Source: Peribolospora baueri (taxonomy: Eukaryota; Basidiomycota; Peribolosporomycetes; Peribolosporales; Peribolosporaceae). From it: a stretch of 64,000 bases of DNA. The DNA lies in contig JAMDHS010000005.1 in the NCBI GenBank assembly GCA_029717555.1, forward strand, positions 248,001 to 312,000. Direction: 5' to 3'. The notes beneath the pieces were generated by a model that searched no databases, had not been told where the DNA came from, and worked only from the letters and a program-made list of their open reading frames with translations. Positions 1-14,420 of this stretch are shown one piece after another; positions within the stretch are counted from its first letter, which is position 1, and each line of letters begins with the position of its first letter. Both the position numbers and the translations under genes were made by a program.

Positions 1-1093
1 GCGATCGGGTGCTGGCCTCTCCTCGCAGTGTCCAATCCTTTTTAGCCACGTTCTCTGCCTCCAGCTCTGCGATCTCAGCAGCGATGGCGCGTTGTCGTTT
101 CTCGAATTTTGACAGCTCTTCCTCTGAATAACGGAGGAAAAACGACGAGGGTCGTTGGTCAAAGTCGGTCGGAACAGCAGAAGCAGAAAGCGAATCGGTT
201 CATCAGGGCTCGCACTCACCTTCTTCCTTTCCGTCATCGTCGGCGAAAAGATCCCCAGCCACTCGAGTCGCAGTCTCTGCATTGCCCTCATAGCTGTCAT
301 CATCGCTTCCACCATCTTCCATCTCCTCGTCCTCCTCCTCGTCCTCCTCCTCGTCCTCCTCCTCGTCCTCCTCCTCTTCAATCACATCCTCGTCCTCGTC
401 CTCTTCCTCCTTCTCCTCCTCCTTCTCCTTCCCCTTAGAGACCGTCTTGGCAAAGCGAGCGCGCTTTCGGCCTGCGGCCTTGGCATAGGGCGGTGGGTCG
501 AAAAATTCGGCGTAGGTGATCGCAGACGTATCGATGTCTTCGTCATCCTCCTGCTCATCAACATCTAGGAAAAAAGTCGCGAATGCGCAAAGTAAGATCG
601 AGGCGGCGGTATGAAGAAAGACCAATACAAAAGTACCTTTAAAGAGATCGATATCGTTCTCCAAGTCCTCGTCTTCCTCGTCGCTGTTCATTCCCGATCC
701 TTTACGAGCTCCTCGCGCCTCTTCTCGCTCAGTGTTCTCCGTGTCTTGGTTAAAATCATCGATGGAGAAGAACTGGTCGTCCAACTCAGGATGTCGAGGC
801 CTGACCGAGTGGGCCGATAGCCAATGCGTCATTCATTGCTTTCATCGACGGTTGATCGCGTCTCGAGGGCTAAGAAAGACTCACCTGTTGGTACCTCCTT
901 TGCTGCTCCCCTCTCCAGGCTCGTCAAGCTCGTCCAGTATGCTCCTCTTGGTCCCGCGGTGCGCCTTCAACGTTTTTTTTTGCTCCTCGTTGTCACCGAG
1001 GTCGCTTGCGACAGCTGACCCTTCGAAGTCGAGCTGCGAGTTGTCATCGGAGCCAATGTCCTCTTCTTCTTCGTAAGAAGTCTTTCGCGCCAT
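1..1093 (-). CDS. MPP10: U3 snoRNP protein MPP10 (N-terminal part, runs off the window)
   Basis: Subunit of the U3 snoRNP/SSU processome that acts in the nucleolus in 18S pre-rRNA cleavage. Exons on the minus strand are 1093-885, 800-637, 564-220 and 123-1; all junctions are GT-AG and phases agree, giving about 280 visible residues. Family hallmarks appear in order: DDQFFSIDDFN (about residue 77), an acidic DIDLF segment, TYAEFFDPP (about 140), a long Glu/Asp run, then a helix with KFEKRQRAIAAEI just before the window edge, which matches the conserved Mpp10 core. The start ATG lies three codons after an in-frame stop. The conserved N-terminal block that precedes the acidic region in yeast and human MPP10 is not visible, so either it is lost here or an upstream exon was missed. 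Divergent from SRP68. Confidence 0.85.
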
Positions 1094-1310
1094 GTCGTAC
1101 TACGAAAGGCTGTGGTGGTGGAGGGAGCCAGGAAGGATCTTCGGTTCTACCTTGCGCCTTGCTTCCTACAAATCTGAACGATCCTACGCGGCCCTGAAGA
1201 GAATTGCTGCGGCGCGCCACGTGGGACATCGTTCCTCGCCCCCGCCTTCCCTGCTCGTCCTGAGATTGAACAACCCTCGTTTCTCTGAGTCGTCCACGAC
1301 TGCACTCAAG
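1094..1310. promoter_or_regulatory. Shared MPP10/SRP68 intergenic promoter region
   Basis: 217 bp separate the two start codons of the head-to-head MPP10 and SRP68 genes, so both 5' UTRs and core promoters must fit here. No clear TATA box is seen. The promoter function is inferred from the arrangement only. Confidence 0.5.
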
Positions 1311-3854
1311 ATGGAGCTCAACCTCAAGCAAGCGTCCAGCGATGGACCAAAGGTCTCCATTGCTGGTACGCGTATATTTCATGGTCTCTCACGACTGGAA
1401 GTGCGAATAAGCGATGGCTGACGAATTGGCCCATCTCCGGCGTCGGGCAGTTCTCGACCTGATCAACGAAGCCCGCAACACCTTCGGCTTGCGCACCCAA
1501 GACTATTTGCGTTACCGGTGAGCATATGATACGAAATGGACTTTCCAACACGCTGGAAATACTGACGTGTTTGAATGCCCGCTCTTGTAGGAAATACTGT
1601 ACTTCCAAAGTCCACCGTCTTCGTCAGATCACCGGTTTCACCCATGGCAAAGGCCAGTCGTTCAAGAAGCAGACAATCTCCCCTGACAGCGTCAAGGATG
1701 ACAAGTGAGGTCGACCTTCATTGCGGCTTGTTACATGCTCATGTGTTTACTAAATTTACCCGCCGCCGTCTGTTTTGCGCTCTCAGACCGCTCCAGCTTT
1801 TCCTTTTCGAAGCTGAGCGTGCATGGGCATATTCGCAGGAGCTCAGGACGGCGAGCTTTGAGAAAGGCTCTTCTTCTGACAAGCGCCATGGCATTTCCAA
1901 GCTCACTCGCGCCGCTCAATGGGCTTCTCGTCTCTCCGAGCTCACCTCCGTCCTTGCTGCCTCTGGTCGCTTGGACGCTCAATCTCGCGGCGAGGTCGCC
2001 GTTTACGCAGTTCTCATCGCTGGTAACTTGGTTTTCGACCGCTCCCATCACGACTCTGCTCTCGAGAAACTGAGCGTCGCTCGCGAGCTCTTTGGCATCT
2101 TGGCGGAGTGCGCGCCCACGAGCCGCTCCGAGGCACTCGCCAACAGCTTCATCGATGAAGTCGACCCAATGGTGCGTTTCTGCGCTTATGAGGGTCGCCG
2201 GACCGGATGGCAGGAGGGGCCTGAGTTTGCCGCGCGGAGCATACTCGAAGCAGACGCCGGTGTTCGCGAGAAGGTCGTCCCCGGCTATGCCCACCTGGTG
2301 GAAGAGCTGAAGAGGCAGGCGGAGGAGCAGAGGTCCGCCAAGGCTACGACGGAGGAGTCTCGAAAGAGGGAGCAGGTCGAGATATGCTTCAGGGGCAAAA
2401 GGATCCCCATCCGCAACCCAGAGCTCATGGACGTCATGGTCCGTGTTAGGGAACTGACGCGACAGCTCGACGAAGTAAAAGGCACTGGGAAGAACGTTCC
2501 TGCATCACAGAAGGAAAAGCGGATCGGACAGAAGGGTATGGCTGCGTACGATAAGCTACTCGCTGCCCTGAGCGATGCTGAGGACGTTGCAAGAAAGCTT
2601 GTTGAAGATAACGCTGTGAGTTCTACGCTATTGGTAGTACTGTACGACTACTAACCGCATCGTGCCTTATCCCGTCTCACATCAGACCGCTCTGGCCAAG
2701 GCCCACTCGGCCCGATACGAAGCCGTCTCTAAAGATCTGAACCTATCCCACCAGTACATCGTCCACCAGCTCCTCTCCCGACGCATTCAGCGCGACCTCC
2801 TCATTGTATCCGACCTTCAACGCCGTGATGAGGAACGCGAAACCCGTCGTCTGGCAACGGCCGCCAAGTCTACTCCCATTACGCGCAAAATTGCGTCTCC
2901 CTCTGCCACCTCGTCGCGCCACCGGAGCACTGCCGCCGCTGCCGCGATATCCGCCAGGAAGCTCAAGGCAAACCAGGAGAAGGCGAAGCGCAGGAGGGCG
3001 AAGGCGATCCCTCCTATGGTCAAGCTCTTGGATGGTGTTGTGCAAAGTTTGGAGCAGATGAGGGAGCTCGACATCGTTGACAGCGATGAGGAGATCGTGT
3101 CGAGGGTGGAGACAAACATAGCTGAGAAGAGGGGCAGGAGGTGGGTCGGTGACCATGTCCTGGCAGGACATCCGCAAAGGTAGTCTTCTGCCGTGGCGTC
3201 GTGTTGATCATTCGATTGGATTTTGCTCTTGTTCATGTGCACAGGTGCTACCACCTGGCTCGCGCCTACTCATTTTCAGCCCGCTACCCGGAAGCGTTGA
3301 CGCTGTTCTCCCGGGCCGCCCTTTACACTCGCGAAGCTCGTTCGGCTCTCTCCTTAGCCGATGATGCTGCTGTCGCCGACTCTTTGGACGATAGTTTCCA
3401 CCTGACATCCATCACGTCCCTCGACTTGGATGCCCTTGAAGCGGACCTGGCTCATGAGGAGCGCGAGACGAAGCGCGACTGGTTTGCACGCAACGGCGGT
3501 ACACTTGTGCCCCCTTTTGACGAGCAGGCGGAAAAGGAGGCGAAGGAGGAGACCAGGGGCAAGAAACCGGTGTTCTTCGACATCGCCTTCAATTACATCG
3601 ACTTCCCTACCGACCGCATTCGGGCGCGCAGCACTTTCCCTCCCCTTCCTGTTGAAGAGGAGGTGGCGAAGGCAGAGACGCCTGTGAAGAAGCTCACGGG
3701 GGTGGCTAGGACGCAGTTTGGCGATAAAACTCCTCGCACGGAAGCCGAGGAAAAGGCGGCGCTCGTGATAGAAGAGCAGGAGGAGGACAAGGCGAAGCAG
3801 GCGGAGCAGCAAAAGAGTTCGTGGCTTGGGGGCTGGTTCGGTGGAAGGAAGTGA
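1311..3854 (+). CDS. SRP68: Signal recognition particle subunit SRP68
   Basis: Cytosolic SRP protein that binds SRP RNA and SRP72 and takes part in co-translational targeting to the ER. Six exons: 1311-1365, 1451-1517, 1591-1704, 1787-2615, 2686-3140 and 3245-3854, giving 709 residues. Diagnostic blocks are the N-terminal LDLINEARNTFGLRTQDY.RYR segment followed by basic KYCTSKVHRLRQI (RNA-binding domain), AERAWAYSQE (about residue 85), and the tetratricopeptide-like helices around RCYHLARAYSFSARYPEAL (about 507), all of which match SRP68 order and spacing. The C-terminus is charged and ends in a Gly/Trp-rich tail. An Ala/Lys-rich linker lies near residues 430-460. Length is in the usual fungal range (about 600-700). 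Five introns of 70-104 nt. Confidence 0.93.
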
Positions 3855-4308
3855 ACGAGGGAGCAGGAGCGAGGCATGGACCATCGGTCGGGTGTATTTA
3901 CGACAAGCGAGCGAGCCCCGTCCGTCTACCTTGTTTGGCATTCAGTCGTCTCAGCGCTTGGATCGATGACAACATATCTGGACACTTGCCAGACTGCAAT
4001 GAAGTAGAACTCTTTCAAGCTTCTAATTCATTTCCTTTTCCGCTGGTGACGGTAATCTGCCACCGGAGGCCCTCCCTTTTCCCAGTCCGGGCGCACGCAA
4101 GGCACTTGTCTCACTCGCGCTACCTCTCTTTCGCCGATTCTTCTTCTCTTCTTGTTCCGCAGCTGACCCTCCTGTTTTGCCCTGGTCGTCCAGTGACACG
4201 TCAAGTCACTTGGCATTGCCGCCGCTCGTACTCTTTCACTTCCCACTGCTTTGGTAGTCTGGTATTCCACATTACCGCATGCGCACGTTCCGTAAGACAA
4301 CGCATCAT
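3855..4308. other. Convergent spacer between SRP68 and TRS33
   Basis: This 454-bp interval separates two convergent stop codons and should hold both 3' UTRs. Open frames across it have no family resemblance, and I see no RNA gene or repeat. Confidence 0.6.
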
Positions 4309-5507
4309 TCACGTCTTGGGCAGGTTCGTCTTGACGTGAAACGAGCCTGGCGTCGAGAAAGAAGAAGGTCAGTCGGCGTCAGAACCAGTGTCATATAGAT
4401 CTGAAGGCACTCACATTGCGGCAATGTCGTCGACTCGGCAACGACGGCGGCGGATAAGCCCAGGCACGCCAGGGCACCGCGGATTACTCCTACAGGGTAG
4501 GAGAGGAACTGTGGCGCCCGATATATGAAATATTACGCAAATGACAGTTATGAGAACATGCGACGAGGCAACAGTAAAGCCGCAATCATCGATTTGGAAG
4601 GCTCGAGAAAAAGTCAAGACGCGGAGATTGTTTTACGCACAGGTTTCGCCTTTCGTGCCGTCTCAGGGCCGGGGCTAGTTGATGATATTCGTGTTAGGGG
4701 TCGAAATATGTTATCTTGTAGGACATAGACTCCCTTGTGGTTTTATTTTGGCCGGACGATGCGTGAGAAAAGAGACGGAAATGAGTTACATGAATTAAAC
4801 GCCGAGGAGAGTATGACAGCTGAAAGGAGGAAAGAAAGAAGCGCTCTCCAAAAAAAGAAAGCTCAGCTTACCCTGTGATTTGTCCGCAAGTTGTCCACCT
4901 GCTTATCCCACATCACCGACCAAACATCCTTGCACACGAACTTGAGCACGTCCAACGTATCCGGGAAGCGTGCGCGATCCCTTGTCAGCCTTGGCGAAGG
5001 CAAGCGAACAGGCACGGCGAGGTAAGACGTGATAAGGTGGCAGCAAGTAATTGAGCAGGCTCTTCTTTATGGAAAACTAGCACAGTAAACGCACAAGCTT
5101 GCTCACTTTTCTACCAGGTTTACACCGACATGGTAACCCACGGCCTCCAACCTCAGCGCCAGCGCCTCCGCCTCCTCATCATACCCGTCCGGCATGCCGT
5201 TCCCAGAGTAGGTCTCGGACGAGGACCTGGCACTGACGAGATCTAACAGCCCTTCTGCCTTGAGCTCTTCCTCCTTTTCCTTAGCCCTCTCTCTCTCCAC
5301 CCTCGCAGACTCTCTCAGCGTGCGCACCATCTCGATGGTGAGATAGTGGAGCGTCTGCGAGTCAAACTGCCGGCTCGGATTCGCAGAGAGAGTGAGTGCC
5401 GAGGCTGTGAGAAGAGAGATGCTCGTTGTAGTCGGAGCAGAGGTTGGAGGGAAGGCGTGCGCATGCTTGGGTGCAGGAGATTGGGAGCTTAGGGATGTTC
5501 GGGACAT
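4309..5507 (-). CDS. TRS33: TRAPP complex subunit Trs33/TRAPPC6
   Basis: Small Bet3-family subunit of the TRAPP tethering complexes, which act as Rab exchange factor in ER-Golgi and Golgi traffic. Five exons (5507-5107, 4989-4872, 4733-4641, 4508-4415, 4346-4309) give 247 residues with phases that close. Family signatures: LHYLTIEMVRTL near the start, ALRLEAVGYHVGVNLVEK, then RFPDTLDVLKFVCKDVW, KQVDNLRTNH, GVYVLQDNIFRPL, and a C-terminal GVIRGALACLGLSAAVVAES stretch corresponding to the Trs33 core strands. A 20-30 residue Ser/Thr-rich N-terminal extension and an acidic insert (about residues 95-115) are additions compared with human TRAPPC6. Divergent from RPN11 with 269 bp between start codons. 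Confidence 0.92.
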
Positions 5508-5776
5508 GTTCGTTTGGAGAATCTAAGACTTGGGGCGATGGACCATCACGATCAGCTGTCGAGATGCTGATTACCACCAGGCGCACAACGGCAAGCCCGT
5601 GCATCTCCGCCGCTATCTCCGTTCAGGTTACGCGTCCAGTCCGATCACTCCAGACCTTCCTAGACTTTGCTCAGTCACCACGACGTAGCGGCTCCCGTCC
5701 TTTCCTGTCCTCGCTTGCCACCCCCTCTCTTTTTTTTTTTTCTTCGACTGCGCCAATCGATACAGTGTCGGTCAAG
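5508..5776. promoter_or_regulatory. Shared TRS33/RPN11 promoter region
   Basis: 269 bp between two divergent start codons. It carries a T-tract (about 5730-5741) immediately upstream of the RPN11 leader. Promoter function is inferred from position. Confidence 0.45.
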
Positions 5777-7540
<1,764 letters not shown>

Positions 7541-8195
7541 GGTCCCATCGCCTCCTTGGGAGGTATACGTATGTAGACCGTTGCAAGCCAATGTTATGAG
7601 CTTAGGTTCGCATTGCCGCGCCTTCGTGGTGCGTTCATAGGAGATGCAGGCACAGAATTCAGAGTGGGCGCGCATTTCGTCACCCTGACCTGCGCCGAAG
7701 TGAGGTAGCAAAGACTGGAAGACAAAGGAAACCTACAAGTCATCAAGGGGAAAAGATGGCTACGCCCTGACCTCGCATTATCGCCCCGCCCCTTTGTCCC
7801 TTGGAGGAAGGACAGAGTAGAGAAGACGGCGAGCGATTCTTCCTCCACACTAACAGCTCCTCACCGCTCTCAATGAAGCGGAGAGGGAGTCGTTGAGCAT
7901 CCATTCGCAGCCACCTCTGTCGCGCTGACCCCCGGTTCTTCTTGGCCTTCCTCTCACGTCGTCCTCGTAATACTTTTTGATCATTCCGTGCGTCCAGCTG
8001 TGGCCATTCATTTATCTGCATCCTTTCACGCCTACCCAAGCGTCTTTATAAAGAGCTTAACGCAACAGATGTACGAGAAGCACAAAATATGACGTTGGGT
8101 CCACATGTCGGGAAGCGCGCCTGAGCTTTTTCCAAGCTTGTCAATCATCGTCCACCCCCCAACTTTGAGGTCTGGATGTGCGTGTACACACCCGC
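7541..8195. other. Convergent spacer between RPN11 and USB1
   Basis: 655 bp between convergent genes. It should contain both 3' UTRs; I see no coding frame with family resemblance and no RNA gene. Confidence 0.5.
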
Positions 8196-9910
8196 TTAAG
8201 CGAGCGATACCCATCGCACCCTCTTGCCGATCCTCACTCCCACGCGGGATACGCGGATATGGGCGGAGCGCATCCTCGATGCGTAAAGGACGTCCAGAGA
8301 AGGAATGAAGGGAGCGAGGGGACTCTTTGGGGGAGTGGGACCGACGTGAGAGTGTGGTGGTGGTGGTGGTGGCGGCGGCGCCTTTTCGTTCGGCAAGGAC
8401 GATAACGGCTCTTCGCTCGACCCCAACCCTTCTCTTCCATCACCATCGCACAACCTTGTGACGGACGAGGCCGTTCGCACGCCTGGGCGCTCATCCGTTC
8501 CTGCCTCCGGTCCCATCGCTCCTCCACATTCGTCACTCTCCCCACCCGTATTCGCCACGTCGGCTCGGCTTGGCATCGACGCCTGTGCCAGCGTAGGAGG
8601 GAGGAGAGAAACCCAGGCGATGCTTGAGTGGAAGCGCGCTTGGTCGTAGTAAGGCTTTTGGCGGAAGATGGTGCGCACGGGGTCGTCCAGGGCTCGGGAG
8701 AGAGCGAGGAGCTGGAGTGAGTAAAAAGCAGGCAGGTATTCGTTGATGGGCGTATAAAGTCAGCGAAGGAAGAGAGACCGTCGTTGGCCGGGCTGGGATC
8801 GCTTACCTCGTTCCAGCCCGCGCCAACCTCGAGTACGAGGAAGTCCTTTGTCGCGTCATCGTTGACGAGGTGTGTGAAGGAGGCGAAGGCTATGTCAAAT
8901 CTTTTGAGGAGCGCGCATGAAAGGAGATGATGGGAAAGGGAACGAGAGGTACACAGTCAGCTAGAGATGGAGTGCGTTCGGAAGGAAAGGAAGGACTCGA
9001 ACACCACACGGGCCGACCCGCAACCGGGGGGAACTCACGCTCGAAACCGACCATCCACCAAACGCCACTCAACCTCTTTCCAGAATTCCTCGCGCTGGCG
9101 CGCACGCAAAAGGATGGGGCGGGATAGGGAGACATGTAACGACCCTCCCCGCTCCCCTTCCGTCTCCTGTCTGGCTAGCGCTTTCGAAACGGTTGAGGCA
9201 GGCTTGGAGCAATCGTCCGCTGTCTCCTCGGCATCCACGGCCCGTTCCGCCTTCCTAACCTTTTGTGGCCTATGAGCCGCACTGGCCGAACTACCGGCAG
9301 AGGCACAAGGCAAGGCAGACGACGACGAAACGGCGAGGGGGACGAGGCCCGGTACGGACTTCTGGACGTGCGAGATCGCATCCTTCAGAGCTCCGCGGAG
9401 CGTGCCATCGAGAGGCACTGCACAGGCGCGGGGGAAGAAGCGAAAATGTTAATGAGCACGACGGTGCAGTCGTGGGTGGAGCAGAGCCCCTCGACTCTAC
9501 CGTGCGTTCACCTTCAACGAAGACATGCGTCAGCCATTCGCCAGGGACGATCTCTGGTCCGGGAGACCTCGTCTCGGGTGTCGCGGTGGCGCTCTTGTCG
9601 AAAGTGAGATCGGCGGTCAGAGGTGGGAGTTTCCTGTGTGAAGCGGGAGATGCGTGCGAGGACCACGCCTACGTCAGCGAAGGGAGGTCAAGAAGAAGTG
9701 GACAATCAGCCTCGTCGCTCACCGCTTTTTGGACTTGTTCTTCTCGGGCACATGGTCAACGGAGGGACCAGCACCATCGCGCTCGTTCGTCTTCGAGGCG
9801 GCGCTGCTTCTGCGTCCGTACGGCCGACCCCGTCCACGCTCTCGGGTGTGCGAGGCCTCCTCATCAGAAGAGCGGGACGAGTCGGAGCTGCTGGAATAGT
9901 TGACGAGCAT
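8196..9910 (-). CDS. USB1: U6 snRNA 3'-phosphodiesterase Usb1 (2H family)
   Basis: Trims the oligo(U) tail of U6 snRNA and leaves a protected 3' end; nuclear. Minus-strand exons 9910-9723, 9633-9512, 9417-9039, 8900-8807 and 8711-8196 give 432 residues. The two HxS catalytic tetrapeptides of the 2H superfamily are present: HVSL at about 198-201 (in SLHVSLSRP) and HSSI at about 289-292 (in YYDQARFHSSIAW). The N-terminus is a Ser/Asp-rich tract (NYSSSSDSS) common in Usb1. The C-terminal RVGVRIGKRVRW strand closes the fold. Exon 4 must start at the AAAAG acceptor 11 nt upstream of a better-looking TAG to keep frame. A Pro-run (eight Pro) in the 80-residue insert after motif 2 is lineage-specific filler. 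Confidence 0.88.
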
Positions 9911-11097
9911 GAGATGATGATGACGGACGAGCGGCGGTCCCGTCGTCGCCGCTGCGAGACATGCCGATCGCACGGCGTTATCAGACAACTCACGGCAAGC
10001 CCTTCACCCCCTAATCTCCCTCGTCCACGGCTCTATGTCAAGTCAACGCTGTGCAAAGCTTTCATTGCAAAGTTTTCATTGTCGAAGACTATATGCTCTC
10101 GTCGACCGTCGGACGCGTCTACAAAATCGCCTTCGACCGGAGGAGACACGCAGCGAGCGAGATCAATAAACGTCAAGCGTCGCGAAGACCCAAGGCTCAC
10201 GCTCAGCGCACACACAGGACGAACAGCATCCCACCACTCCAGTCCAATAATCAACTCTTGAGACAAGGCGCCGATTACGCTCAAGAATCGTCAAAGCGGA
10301 ACGTTTATTGAGTTTGCGGCGACATGACAATGGAACAAGGAGCCAGCCGACACTCGGCAAGGCGGGAGCTTCATCGTCGAGGCGCAGGGCGGGGAGGGAA
10401 GGGAAGGGAAGGGGGGAGGTGAAAAGGGAGCGACGACGGCCGTCTCGCTCCGGCTCACCCGGCCCACCGTCAGCGTCGGCGGCTGCGAACGTAAGACGAC
10501 GAGAGCGATGCCAGCGACAAGGGCGGTGCGTGCGACCTAGTAGGCACGAACGAGGGGAGGAAGGGAGGATCGACCGAGCCACGTTTGCCTGAACCGCGCT
10601 TCTGACCTCGGGGGAAGGACGGTTGGAGCGTACGAGCCGGACTCAACGTCTTGGCAGTGATGGCATGTCGAGGGAGAAAAGACATAGGAAAACAAGGGAA
10701 GAGAGGAAGAGGCTACTCGAAACAGGACCGGCAAGCAAGAGGGGAAAACGAGAAAAGAGAGAAATAAAGGGTGAAAGGAAGAAAGGAAGAGGGAAGAGGG
10801 AGAAGGAAGCAAAGGATCGAGGAAGAAGAAAGGGGAATATATGCCGAGCCAGTGCGGATGGACGTCAAAGAGCCGGCGCTCAATCGTTAACGTAAGAGAG
10901 AAGACGGACGGAGGGGGCCGAGGAGGAGGAGCCAAAAAGAAGGCGTGGGCGAAAGAAGATGAGAAGAGAAATGGCGCGGATAGCATGTCCGAATGAGACC
11001 GTGATGAGGGAGAATGGGGACACAGGAGCGTACACCCGTGCTTGCACGCAAGCACGACGCTGGGCACCGCTCCCGCTCGTCAGCACAAGAGAGCCGA
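9911..11097. other. Spacer between CDC42 and USB1, strongly purine-skewed
   Basis: About 1.2 kb. From about 10,380 to 10,860 the plus strand is almost purely A/G, i.e. a long polypyrimidine tract on the strand in which CDC42 is transcribed, so it probably belongs to the CDC42 3' flank. Open frames through it are low-complexity and I do not support any gene. Confidence 0.45.
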
Positions 11098-12401
<1,304 letters not shown>

Positions 12402-13235
12402 AGCTAGAAGTCTTGGTGTTTGGGAGCGGCTTGGCGGGCGGGTCTAGGGCGGACGAAAGGGAGGAGGAGGGAGGAAGGGAGGAAGGGAGGAAGGAAGAGG
12501 AGCAGGATGAGTTGGTAAGAAAAGGTCGAGATGAAGCTGCCGTCGGGTCGATGGTTCGGTGGCTCGGTCGTCGGTCGGGATGATAGAACGAAGGAAATTG
12601 TCCAAGGCGGGAGTCGGCTCGAGCTGAGACTGAGACTCGACCTTCAGACACGGCGTACAATGAGCCCGGCGATACGCGGACGGACGACGGCGGGTGGGCG
12701 CTCCCAGGCGACCGCTGTCAGCTGCGGCACGACCGGCTGGGCGGCATAGGGTAGATATTGCTACATACCGACGGTACTTGAATTTCCAAGGGGCTCGCTA
12801 CTACCGCTCCACGGGTACTCCGCCTACATAGGGCAAGCCAGAGAGTCTTTTCAGGATCGTATAAGGCACCGGCACGCATCTGTTCTGTTGACTTGGTACC
12901 TGGACCGAATCTGCCAGCTCTAATCCATAGCCAACTTAGCATTTGACACAGGTGCGGCGTCTCATTGAACGGCTTGAGCACCCCTCCACTACAACCCTCC
13001 TCCATCGCTCGATCCTCCTCCAGACTCTACTGATCATTCCGGCCTCGGCGAGCGACTTGCGCAGCTTGTCACCGGCACTTTCCTCGCCCCCAGGCCACAC
13101 TTCTCTTTCCGCAGCGCGGAGGCGACGAGAGGGAGGTCGCGCGCTTTTAGAGAGCGAGGTGCACGATCGCCGCCGAGGCGAGGTGGATAGGTTCCTTGAC
13201 TGCTGACGCCGTGGTGGCGATTAGAATGTTCTCAG
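12402..13235. other. Spacer upstream of CDC42 with unresolved coding-like frames
   Basis: About 830 bp. It contains the CDC42 upstream region. Around 12,990-13,150 on the plus strand one frame (GLGERLAQLVTGTF...APRPHFSF) reads like real protein and may be the 5' part of the gene ending at 13,658, but I could not join it in phase. Another plus frame at about 12,745-12,820 (YRRYLNFQGARYYRSTG) is also open but unassigned. Confidence 0.35.
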
Positions 13236-13658
13236 GGGCGACACGTTTCGCTGCATCAATCCGAGACAGACGTCGGGCAGGCGCAACTCCGTGCCTCCCC
13301 TCTTCCAAGACTTTCTCATACACGAACCAATCCAGCTCCCTAACATCTACCATTCCCCCCTCCGCCCCTCTCGCCCGCATGGCATCCTCAAAACCACCTC
13401 GCTCTTCCTTACGTCAGAGCTCTACGCCACATGGGGCCAAAGTCGGACCCATACGATGTAAGTCGCCCCTTAAGGTTTTCCAGCATCACCGCCCTTTTTG
13501 CGGGTTTTCTTGTTGCCGCTCACAGTGCCGTCCGTCAAATAGCATCCGAGCAGGGGCTCGAGTCCTTTTCGCCCGCGTCTTGCTCCAATTCGAAGCACGA
13601 GGGTGGTTGGTGGAGGGAGATGAGGAGGCTTTGGGAGAGGGAGCAGGCTAGCAAATGA
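13236..13658 (+). CDS. 3' exons of an unidentified plus-strand gene
   Basis: Two exons can be supported: 13236-13457 and 13526-13658, joined at GAT|GTAAGT and a CACAG acceptor in compatible phase. The first encodes a stretch such as EPIQLPNIYHSPLRPSRPHG followed by LKTTSLFLTSELYATWGQ; the second ends in a Trp/Arg-rich tail, WWREMRRLWEREQASK, before a TGA. A CTGAC branch-like site lies upstream of the 13236 acceptor. The amino-acid texture and intron signals argue for a real gene rather than a shadow frame. I do not recognise the family. The 5' exons, probably between 12,950 and 13,170, could not be joined in phase, so the start is unknown. Confidence 0.45.
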
Positions 13659-13794
13659 GAGGGAAGTGCTTCGTGCGGTGGGCTAGAAAGGCCGCCGGGA
13701 TGTCCGCCAGCGACTCGGGCTTTGGACTTTGACCTTACCGCCATGGCGAGGCTTGGTATTGAGAATGATACAAAGCTCGATCGGAGCGACGTCG

Positions 13795-14420
13795 TCACAA
13801 GCACCAAGGACGGTGGTGCGCTGGAACGCGTCGAGGCTGACACGAGTACGGGACCCTGATATCATTCCCTACGAGAACGTGGAAGCCGAGGCTGGGCCGA
13901 ACGTGAAATTCGCCCGTGACCTTTACTAGGCGACCGTTTTTGGTGGGAAGGTAGAAATCGAGGATCAAGTAGGTAGGCGGGGGCTTGCGTTGACGGCGCG
14001 GTAAGTGAGGGCGCTGTCGTTGGCGTACGGGTCTGCGTGTGCGGGTAGAGGCGCTTGGGGACGGTAGCGTCGATCGATCATCCACGGGCTGGAGCTGCGG
14101 CCGAAGCAGGCCTTGGACTCGGCGACCGGGGTCGCGCTGGGACGGGAAGTGAATCCAAATAGTTGAGTCCTGGACGACGTAGCCAGAACCGCCTACAGGG
14201 AGTGGCTGAGTTCGACGACGGTGGGAGAAGAAAGGGCAGGAATGCAGAGTGTTGTGCTGGTGCTTGACAGGTAAGCGCTGGACGATGAAGGACAGGACGT
14301 GATGGAAAGTCTTCTTCGGCAGTAAACAAAGGCAGATGCGAGCGCAAATTGGAGCCAATTATAACCACAAGGAAGCCACCTACATAGCCGAGATGAGGGC
14401 GGGGAGGACAATCTCAAGGC
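13795..14420 (-). mobile_element. Possible LTR-retrotransposon (Ty3-like) protease-region fossil
   Basis: On the minus strand a short segment reads YLPTKNGRLVKVTGEFHV followed by VLVGNDIRVPY, resembling the strand and LLGNDxLxPYG region of retropepsin-like domains in fungal Ty3/gypsy-type pol polyproteins. The fragment is isolated, broken, lacks visible LTRs, reverse transcriptase or integrase, and is therefore at best an old remnant. The assignment rests on a short pattern only and could be coincidence or a host aspartic-protease-like sequence. Confidence 0.28.

Noticed and set aside
10537-11067. A 176-residue minus-strand Ser/Pro/Phe frame
   Set aside because: Produced by the polypyrimidine strand; no splice sites or motifs.
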